DNA from: Mucidula mucida
Taxonomy: Eukaryota > Basidiomycota > Agaricomycetes > Agaricales > Physalacriaceae
Direction: 5' to 3'
DNA: 50,253 bases
NCBI GenBank assembly: GCA_015501055.1
Contig: JADNYV010000254.1
Span: 1 to 50,253 of the forward strand
Of this stretch, positions 42,138 through 50,253 are shown one piece after another; the first letter of the stretch is position 1, and each line of letters begins with the position of its first letter. The notes beneath the pieces were generated by a model. It made no database searches. It saw only the letters and a list, made by a program, of their open reading frames with translations, and was not told the origin of the DNA. Position numbers and translations under genes: made by a program.

Positions 42138-43306
42138 CTACTTCCCGCCGGTCGTACCCATGCCCATCGTCGCCTTGAACGTGTCGTAGATCCATCATTG
42201 AACACCTACGTCAAGTATAAGCACTCCACACAAACGCATTGATATCATCACGTACCCGTCAAAGTACCAATCATTAGTACACGCGTCCCGAGGCCCTTCG
42301 TAGCAAGGTCTAATGCCTACTTCAGATGCGATACTCCCAATCGACTTTCCCCTATTCTCCGCCTTTCCAAGCTGCGAGACGAGCGAGTCCGCGGGGTGCG
42401 AGACGATGGCACAGATAACGCCCGCGATGTACCCCGAAGCAAATGTGATGCCCAGCTGCGTACCCTTGGAGTACGTGTCTGTGGGCGCGGTAAACGCGTG
42501 CGTGTAGAATAGCTGCACAATCTTTTCGAAAAAGTAGAATTTGGTCATCGTATACGGGATCTGACGGCGCCGGTCGAGTTATGTAGCAATAGTACTGTAC
42601 AAGGAACTTGGAATATATCTACCTGACGCGACCAAAGCGGGACGAGGGATCCAAACGGATACCGCGTCTCTGCCTTTTGATTTTCATCTCTCGCAGAGCG
42701 GCGCCGAGCGCGGTGGGGAACGACCCACTGGGGGACGCCGTCTGGATCTTGACTTTGGTCATCTCGAGAGGACAGAGCGCCAAGTACGCAACAACCTCCG
42801 CGGACGCGGCGCAGCGCACCAGATTTAAACCCTTGTAGTCCTCGGTGAGTTTCGGCCCAGCTATTTTCATGTACGCGTCCTTAAACACTTTGTAGAGCCC
42901 GTACTTGAACATGCCCTGGAGCGAGTACCCGACAAAGGTGGGCCCGAAGCCTTTCAGTATATCAATGGAGCCCTCCTCCTTGAGAAGAAGGCTGATAGTA
43001 GGAGCGATACCGGAGTATTTCGCTGGGTTGACCGAGTACATTCGTCTACATAAGCGCTGTAAAGTGATGGCATTGTGAAGTTGAAAAGACTTGATATTGC
43101 ATTTCGCGACATCAATGGGATGGCGGCGTGAGTGATGCCACAGGCGAGGAGACCGCCAACCATGCCCTTGACGTAGTAGGACGTGTCATAGGGCACGGAC
43201 GAGATACCTGAGCAAGAACTACTTAGCGCCTGAGTTAGGACGCGACGCGAATTCCAGACAAGCACCTCACGTCCCGTTTTCCGGTGGGTGTAATACTAGT
43301 AGGCAT
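42138..43306 (-). pseudogene. mitochondrial phosphate carrier (SLC25A3/MIR1 type), broken
   Basis: The functional family imports phosphate across the inner mitochondrial membrane. Matching segments include YDTSYYVKGMVGGLLACG, VNPAKYSGIAP, GFGPTFVGYSLQGMFKYGLY, LCPLEMTKVKIQT (a Px[DE]xx[KR]-type carrier motif), IPYTMTKFYFFEKIVQLFYT, GVICAIVSHPADSLVS and the GMGTTGGK end. Lesions include a missing base before IDVAKC (about 43120), a missing base at EMK (about 42687), an extra base after SEVG (about 42313), and TGA replacing the Trp of a VQWWIYDTF-type motif (about 42191). Introns at about 43033-43078, 42563-42624 and 42202-42250 keep GT-AG ends. The ATG at 43306 is a plausible start, but its splice to the body is out of phase. 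Confidence 0.78.
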
Positions 43307-44578
43307 CACGGTAGGTTAAAGGTCTAGACGACTCGTTGAGTGGGAGGCCGGTTGAAGCGCATCTTTGAGCTAGCATCATATGCCGAAAGACGTCCAGATC
43401 ATGGCACGCTCACTCATCGGATCGATCGGCTCAGCATAAATGGGTGTCCGGTCCGGTCAAGGTACCATTAACCGCCGGCTTGACTAATATCGCAAAAATA
43501 AGTACAAACCGGTGGTATCTAGTCGTTTTCAACCACACAACTCCTCACCACGCTATGTATGAATCATCTGCCACCTTTCCCCACCAATCCCTCCTTCCTT
43601 TGTTCATTCTCTCCATTCGGCCGTCCTCCTGCAACAAAACCCGCGAATAGCCATGCAAGCCCACTACTCATCAAAGTTCCTCAGCAACCGCATACCGCGC
43701 GGACCTCCACCCCTCAAAAATGCTACATAAATCTTGAACAGATTCAGCGCGCCTCTGCGTGGTGTCGCCGCGACATCGATCATTACTGGAACAATTGTTT
43801 GACCTAGTCTGTTAGATGACTAGCTTGATGCTCTACATCTATATTTTCATGATACTCGCTACACACTGCACAGGCTAACTGAATCCGATCCGTATAGTTG
43901 CGAGAGAGGTATGTAGCAAGCATTTCACGGCGGCTGGCGATCACAATCCTAACGTTTTCGTTGGTCCAGCTAGGATACAGCGATAGTTCCCTTTTTTTCG
44001 TTTCTTCTCATTGCCGACATTCGATTCAAACACCGGCGATTGAGGAGCTCGCTTACTGAACACGAGTTCCAAGGCGCGTCCATTTTACTCTAAATGGCGC
44101 GTCAAGTGCAGGCGACAGTTGACGAAGATCCTTCTCTTTGGAGGATTATGTGTGTCCAAGATCTCTGTTATATGTTCTCGTGCTGACTCCCAGACCTAGC
44201 ATTACCCCGACCCTCTTTATATCTGCATTTTTTTTCCTCGAAAATGGTATCTCGCTCGACGCCTACGTGTTAATGGGATTGGCAGCGGCGGTACGTGTCA
44301 TGGCTCTCCGGCTGGCTCACTATCATGAATCTGAGCTTTGTATAGCGCCTGGATTACAATCTGGCGCGCGACGTCACACCTGACATAGCAGCCCGCATAC
44401 CACGCGGAGAGTAAATCTTCTCTGAAGAAATTGCGCATCCATTGCGCGCGCCGAACAGGAAGATCCCCCAAAGCCAGCAAAACCGGCGAACCTAATGTAC
44501 AGGTATGGCCGTTCTCCTGATTACTCAAATGCACGTTGACCCTCTTCCTAGGTAACTTATGATGCTGTAGTTATCTTC

Positions 44579-47500
44579 GACGGGGCGCTCTCATTGTAGG
44601 CTCCCATGAATGCAAAATCTATACTTAACGTTCTCATCGTATGGTGGTCGGTAGGCCGTGGCGAGTAGATTCAGCGTGAAATGTCTCACAGCGTTGTCAG
44701 TTTATGAGCCGCGTCCTCCTTGTTCTTTATTGCCGTCAAGATGCGCTCCGTCCTCGGTATCCTCGCGTATTTTCCCGTCATCTTTGCTCTTGAGACACCG
44801 TCAGACGTGCAGCAGGCGTTCGACAATGCCAATCTTGGTGCTTTTATCTTGGTTTCAGAAATCTCTGAAATGCCTTCCTCAGATACCAATGCGCTAGAAT
44901 TCGATCCCACTTGACTCCTCCGAGTCGTTCTTCCGCAGTCCACTGGCTCGTCCATAGGCCTGGAAGTCGGTAAACAACTCCGGTAAATGTACTCCTTTTC
45001 TGGATGATTGAGATTTGACAGTTCTCGATATGAAGGTACATTTTCCTGATTTTTAATCAATGAGAAACAGTCGTTCTTGGCACGACACCCATGACCTTGT
45101 TCAATATCTCTGCGTTCGGTGGACTAGGAAATCCAATCGCTGAAACTTCATGGTGGTCGCTCCTGAACCAGCCTGAGATCAATGGACCTGAATGGTAATC
45201 TTGAATCGAATTTGCATCTACGTCTACTTTAAATATTGCGGCAGAAGACATTTCTTCGAATAAATGCGCATTGACCGCTTGGACGCGGTAAGTCACTTTT
45301 TTCCGTGAAGAAATCAAAATGAAGACTGACTCACTACTCGAGGGTACAGTGGATTGTCTCATTCCTACGCGTTCTCCCGTTGAAGTGTGACGCTTGCTTC
45401 GAAGCCGATTTATTGCGCCACACTCTTTACGCAGTTTAGCTGTTACGGAACTGCTAAAACTGGACGTAGAACTCTTGAACAAACAGCGGGCAAACAATGG
45501 GCTACAAGTTGTCCAAAAAAGGGCAAGAAAGGTGCATGCCTTTGTTGGACCAGTAGCGTCAAAACAATCGCAAACAAAGGTGGGAATAAGCGCGTCTCTT
45601 CCATTGTCTTCACTCTTACTCCTTCATTCTCTTCATCGATCATCCTTCATTCTCTACATCGATCATCCTTCATTCTCTTCATTGATCATCCTACATCCTC
45701 CTTACTTTGAAGGCGATGTTCTCGATGCCATCTAAATTCCCGGACCACACACGGCGGCCTCCAGGCTTGTCGAGCGCTTTCGATGGTCGACACGATGCCC
45801 ACACACACAATTATCATACCCAGGCGCGCGACTACGCCAGGGATCGCTCCTCCAACGTTGCAAACACCTTTGGGAATGTAGGCGGGCAATTCAGCGGGTC
45901 TCAGGCCTCCTACAGTTATGGCTCAGATGAGTCTCCCGACGACGCGACGCCCAGTCTTCACCATGCGCAGAACAATGGGCCCTACTATCAGAGCAATGAT
46001 GGTTTCTCAGACTACCAACGATATCAGCAGAACCCTCCCTCGTGCAGCCCCGACAATTCTCAGTCTACTCATTGTCTGCCCAACAATGGCGCCGGTTACG
46101 ACCAACAATTGCTATATAATAATCAGACTCAATCCTACGCGCATGCGCCCTCCCAGCAACTCCCACCGACGAACGCGACTGGACAGTATTTCCTCCCCGG
46201 TCCCCCAGAACCGACCCCTCCATCGCCCATCCCACAACCTCGCGTTCAGACCGCGACTGCTACTACATGTTACGCTCAATCACTCCCCGTACCCGCCACC
46301 TCATTGTCGTCATTATCTGACGCTCTCGCCGAACCGAAAGGGCGCCAATCGAAAACGATAACGCCCGCAGCGCCGAAGGCCGACAAGAATCCTGCAGCGC
46401 GACGCCCTCGCAAAGCGTCGGCAGCTGAGCAGGAATCAGCCCAAGATAATAATAGTGGTCTGGCCGCGAAGGTGCCGGCAAAGAGAGGTCGGAAAAGAAA
46501 AGCTCCATTGCCCGAGCCAGCGCCAGTTACCCAGCCCGTCTCAGCATCAGCCGACATACAGGCCCCCGCGGCAGCTCAGGAGGGATTCAAGGTGGCGTCA
46601 GTCGCCAAATCCCAGGCGGCTCCCTCGGCTAGCAACGCCATCGTACAGAGCGCGACGAAGTCATCTAGATATCAGTCACAGCCACCAGGCGATACAGCTG
46701 TTGAAGGTTCTTCTACGACCACCTTGAATAAGAGGAAGCGCGATGAGCAGGTTGATGATGCGCAGCGCGACAGAGACCTGATGCCTCCGCCTGCTGCCCC
46801 GAGATCCAACTTTTCGAATGGGAAAGGCAAAGGTAGAGCAGTCGAACCTCCAGCTCCAATTGCTACCAACAACCAAGTAAGTTGATCATCCTCGACGCCC
46901 TTGACATTATCTTATTGATTCATCCGTACTAGGTTAATCCCAACGTGGGTGTTCCGCAAGCCACACAATCGTACAACTCGTCCACAATTCAGGTATGTCG
47001 CTCCATTCATTAATCTCACCATTTGCTGATAATCACGTAGTTCGTCCTACCCTCGGGGCTGATTACGCTCGCCCAGGATCCTGCTTCATACGGTGGGGTC
47101 TGGATTTTCGACCAGAAGTATACTGGCGTTGCATGGCCAGCCACAATCCACACATGCGAGGAACTAGCGGACTTTGCCTACAAGAAGGCAGTCAACGCGT
47201 CGTTTCAACGTGTCATCTACCTCCCGATGACGAACGACGGCAAGTTTCGCATTACGAGCCTTTTCTTACTTTCCTTGGGATCGCCGCAGCCTCGGAACCA
47301 AGTGCGCTTCGACGCACTGGCAGTTAATACAGCGAGAGTCTTCCCTCCGCAACAAATGGGTCGATTCCTCGAGCAGCTGCAATTTATGGAAACCCGGCGC
47401 CGGAACGAAATGATGTTTGAAGGTATGTATATGAATTTTGACCGTGAAACGGATTATATCGTTTACCAATCTTTTACAGAAAACTCCTCTGGAGGACCCA

Positions 47501-47580
47501 GCAACCCAACCCCGTCCAATCGTCACCCTCATGTAGGGGCTTCAAGCTCGAACCGTCAAGTTCAGCAGGCCATGCAGCCA
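44579..47580 (+). repeat. near-identical core shared with 36179-39180
   Basis: At a constant offset of 8400 bp I found only about a dozen base differences and no indels over about 3 kb. Examples are 36567/44967, 37254/45654, 37602/46002, 37735/46135, 38655/47055 and 39042/47442. The core covers the PEBP remnant and most of the main gene. It ends on the right with a 27-bp deletion in unit III at about 47584. Confidence 0.85.
44741..45176 (+). pseudogene. PEBP-like remnant (unit III copy)
   Basis: This is practically identical to the remnant at 36341-36776, with the same in-frame TGA after EFDPT, the same loss of the PDAPTP exon and the same terminal shift. It lies inside the near-identical core, so it carries no independent information about the age of the damage. 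Confidence 0.75.
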
Positions 47581-48108
47581 ACCTCGTCTTCGGGATACCC
47601 CTCTGGTTCTGGTTCTAACTCCTGGAACCATCGTTTTCTGCCCCAAGAACAGGGTAGGACTCAGCCTAATGTTCAGGTTCCACATATGTCTTCCACTTTT
47701 TCCTTTGCATCTGAGCCTTTGCATCTCCCGACTAGCTCTGAGTCAACGGCTCGACAAGAGCTGCCCTATCCTTTCTCTTCCTATCCTCCCACCACAGTCC
47801 CCACAAGCGATCGCAGTCCTCCTGCAGAAGACACTGCGAGGGAAGGGACTCGCGAAACTCTGCCTGATGTTCAGGCTCCACTGTACCCGTCTTCTGCCTC
47901 CTCCTTTGAATCTGAGGCTGAGGCTGAGGCTCCATGGCACGAGCTGCCCTATCCTTTCTCTGCCTATCCTTCCGCCACGAGTACTCCTACGTCCGATGAT
48001 GATGACTTTTTGACGTACGTGCGCAGGAACGCGGTCAAGGACGTTGATCATTCGCACACTCGGACTGAAGCGTCGCGCTCTCTCCTCTCCGAACTTTACG
48101 ACATCTAA
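45716..48108 (+). CDS. unrecognised nuclear-type protein, long paralogue (unit III)
   Basis: The exons are 45716..46876, 46933..46992, 47041..47422 and 47480..48108, 743 residues, exactly in frame. It is nearly the same as the unit II protein through exon 3, with a few substitutions (for example KKPAARRRRK reads KNPAARRPRK, weakening the first basic patch). Exon 4 differs more. A nine-codon deletion and several replacements lie between the conserved region and the tail, but both LPYPFS motifs (QELPYPFSSYPP and HELPYPFSAYPS) and the acidic SDDDDFLTYV end are kept. Retention of the frame despite changes in exon 4 argues that the protein is under selection. Function unknown. Confidence 0.8.
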
Positions 48109-48179
48109 GGGAGGAGTTCGATTTCCCTCGGCGGCGCTTCTCACTTTCATCATCGATATCCCTATTCCTCGCGTCACCC

Positions 48180-48421
48180 CACTCCCTGCATCTCATTGTG
48201 TTCTCCTTCTATATAGTGTATCTGCATCTTCATTTCTCTCACGTTACCCCCCCTGCTTTTGATATCCACATCTTCCGAGTTGTTATTGTGTTCTCCTGTA
48301 TATACATCCTCATTCCTCTCGTGTTACCCCCTGCTTTTGATACCGACATGTTATCGTGTTCACCTTGTTTGTGCATCCTCATTCCTCTCGCGTTACCCCT
48401 CCTCCCGCGTCACCCCTCCTC
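48180..48421 (+). repeat. tandem-repeat tail of unit III
   Basis: These are imperfect copies of the same unit of about 79 bp seen after the unit II gene, followed by two copies of the 17-bp cgcgttacccctcctcc unit. Compared with five copies in unit II, this is a shorter allele of the same array. Confidence 0.65.
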
Positions 48422-49174
48422 TCTCTATCACAGCGATCCAACCTGTTTTCGTTGCTTGTTTATGCTGTATCTAAAGTCTGTAGTTGATCATTTCAAAATC
48501 CACTCTGTTTTTTTTTTACTTCAACGAGAGCTTTTGCCCAAATAGTAAGTAAGACCGCCCGAATGTTCATCCCGTATTCTGAGATCTCGAGTCGGCTTGC
48601 TCTCAAACCCCCCACACATGCAGACGGATTTTTACAGTAACAGGTAAAGGTTTGAAACTTGAACGTTGACTCCGAATGTTTTTTTTGGAACACGCGATCC
48701 CACTCCCTGTGCGTAGACCAAAACACCTTGTCGATAGCTTTGCAAGATCAGCCATTTTGGTAATGTGCATCTTGTGTAGGGAGATTTTGCGATGTCTTCT
48801 CACTTGTTGGATCCCGAGTCTTTACCTGCCTTGAAGTAAGTTCGGCCAGCGACAATCATTTCATTTCACACAATTTCATAAACTTTGTCCTGAGCCGAGT
48901 CATCCAGAGTACTTACTTACTGTCCTCGCCTCTATTTAATGTCAATCTTGTATCTGTGTAGATGTATCTGCTTACCACCAAGTATTCAATCAAGGTTTCC
49001 AGCCGCCTGTAGACGGCACTTTTCTCCCCGTCAAATACTGAAGGAAGGAAAGCAAACTCTCAGCTAAACTCGGCAGGTGCTTTACAGAACCGCGAACATT
49101 CGTCAATGTGCTCGAACAATGGATATGAATATAGCTTCGACAACGACAAAATAAATAGACTAAACACTACACCT

Positions 49175-50253
49175 CTACAGTCTACTGGCAATGTCCAAAG
49201 CACGCTTAACATCCTCAATCAGATCCTCCTGCTCCTCAACTCCAACACTCAATCTAATGAGGTCACCCTCTATCCCAAGCTTAATCCGCTCCTCCTCCGG
49301 AACACTCCCGTGTGTCATGCGCGCTGGATGTTCTGCCAAACTCTCCACGCCACCCAGCGACTCTGCCAACGTAAACAGCCGCGTCGATGTCAAAAACTTC
49401 TCAGCCGCCTCCTCGCCGCCTTTAATACGGAAACTGATCATCCCACCAAAAGGTATTCCAGCCTTGTCTGGTGTCAACTTGGATATCCATGTTCTGGCGT
49501 GGGGCGAGAGCGCGTCTATTGCTCGATCGTGTCGTGGGTGGGATGCCAATCCGGGGTATGTGACACTGAGAACATGCGGCGATGTGGAAAGGAATTCTGC
49601 TAATGCCAAAGCATTGAGGCCATGTGCCTTCATACGCAACGCTAGGGTCTTGGCACCGCGAAGAGCAAGCCACGAGTCGTAGGGTGAAGGAACAGCTCCA
49701 ATCGCGTTCTGCAGGAAGCGGAGAGTGGCAGTGAGAGCCTTCTGGTGAGGAGGTAAGATGAGAGCCCCCATGACCACGTCAGAGTGGCCGTTTATGTATT
49801 TCGTTAGGGAGTGCAGCACGAGATCAGCACCCATGAGAAGAGGGGAGGCGTAAAAGGGTGACAGGAACGTGTTATCGACGAGCACGAGGGGTTTAATTGG
49901 ATGGAGTGCACAAGGTCTGCGATGGCGCGTATATCTATGAGCCGAAGAGTGGGATTGGTTGGAGATTCGATCCAAACGAGTTTGGTATTGGGCTGGATGG
50001 CGGCAAGGATGGTCTCCTCTGATGCTGATTCGAGATCGAGAGAGGTAACGGTAGCGCCCTGCACCGAAGCAGCGACACGGTTCATGTATCGCCATGTTCC
50101 ACCGTAAACGTCGTTGACGCTGATAACGTGCGCGCCCTGGCCGAGACTGCTGAGAACGGTGCTAGTGGTTGCACTTCCCAGAGGCAAAAGCGAGGGCATC
50201 GCTGCCACCAGCTTCTATAGAGGCGAGCATGGACTCGAGTGCATCTCTATTCG
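49175..50253 (-). pseudogene. cys3: cystathionine gamma-lyase, frameshifted and cut by window edge
   Basis: This is a PLP-dependent transsulfuration enzyme that splits cystathionine to cysteine. The visible part runs from about the family's RDALESMLASIEAGGSDALA to the C-terminus. Key segments are GQGAHVISVNDVYGGTWRYM, IESPTNPTLRLIDI, LVDNTFLSPFYASPL, LHSLTKYINGHSDVVMGAL (the Lys forms the Schiff base with PLP) and FTLAESLGGVESLAEHPA near the end. Two single-base shifts break it: an extra base near 50177 (GGGAAGTGC where the family has Gly-Ser-Ala) and a missing base near 49891 (before KPLVLVDN). The rest is perfectly conserved in coding pattern, so sequencing error is as likely as true loss. 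The N-terminus is outside the window. Confidence 0.85.

Larger units (their letters stand above)
43360..49065 (+). repeat. duplication unit III
   Basis: This is the third copy of the unit. The left third (43360-44575) resembles unit I more than unit II in several indels, for example ttactcaaatgcacgttgaccctcttcctaggtaactt at 44521. The next 3 kb is nearly identical to unit II. The right part (47581-49065) is again a diverged relative of II. The right edge has ggatcccgagtctttacctgcc, as in unit II. Confidence 0.82.

Overview
The window looks like nuclear DNA of a filamentous basidiomycete, most likely an agaricomycete. The evidence is short GT-AG introns (46-64 bp), Ty3/gypsy chromodomain retrotransposons, a Goodbye-NACHT-WD40 STAND receptor, and fungal-type housekeeping proteins (uL5/RPL11, eIF3a, a two-RRM mitochondrial-type protein, cystathionine gamma-lyase). 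No species is claimed. Nothing was searched; all identities come from reading the translations.

Left part (1-6830) is repeat-rich. The 3' end of one chromodomain gypsy element with its LTR sits inside the reverse transcriptase region of a second, heavily mutated gypsy element. To its right is an old head-to-head inverted duplication (about 4812-5997), whose right arm carries the start of a decayed F-box-like gene.

Middle part (7329-23324) is ordinary gene-dense sequence with every recognised gene on the minus strand: RPL11 (four exons, including an ATG-only first exon), eIF3a, a large STAND NLR-like protein, a decayed intron-bearing copy of RPL11, a two-RRM protein and a hypothetical protein.

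Right part (23588-49065) is a segmental-duplication array. Three kinds of block are repeated. (a) An APH-family phosphotransferase gene, linked to a tRNA-Asp(GUC) in two copies: A broken, B intact, C carrying only two nonsense codons, D a fragment. (b) A FIST-domain gene (one near-complete pseudogene and one fragment). (c) A 4.6-5.7 kb unit (I, II, III) holding a decayed PEBP-like gene and, downstream, an intact four-exon gene for a protein family I do not recognise: disordered, with basic nuclear-localisation/AT-hook-like patches, a conserved domain of about 130 residues, and an acidic tail with repeated LPYPFSxYPS motifs. Units II and III are about 8.4 kb apart and share a core of about 3 kb that is nearly identical. 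At the core's left edge the similarity pattern switches, which suggests recent gene conversion. A decayed mitochondrial phosphate carrier lies between II and III.

The window ends in a frameshifted cystathionine gamma-lyase gene. Single-base frameshifts occur in several genes, including eIF3a, so base-level assembly error must be weighed against real pseudogenisation throughout.
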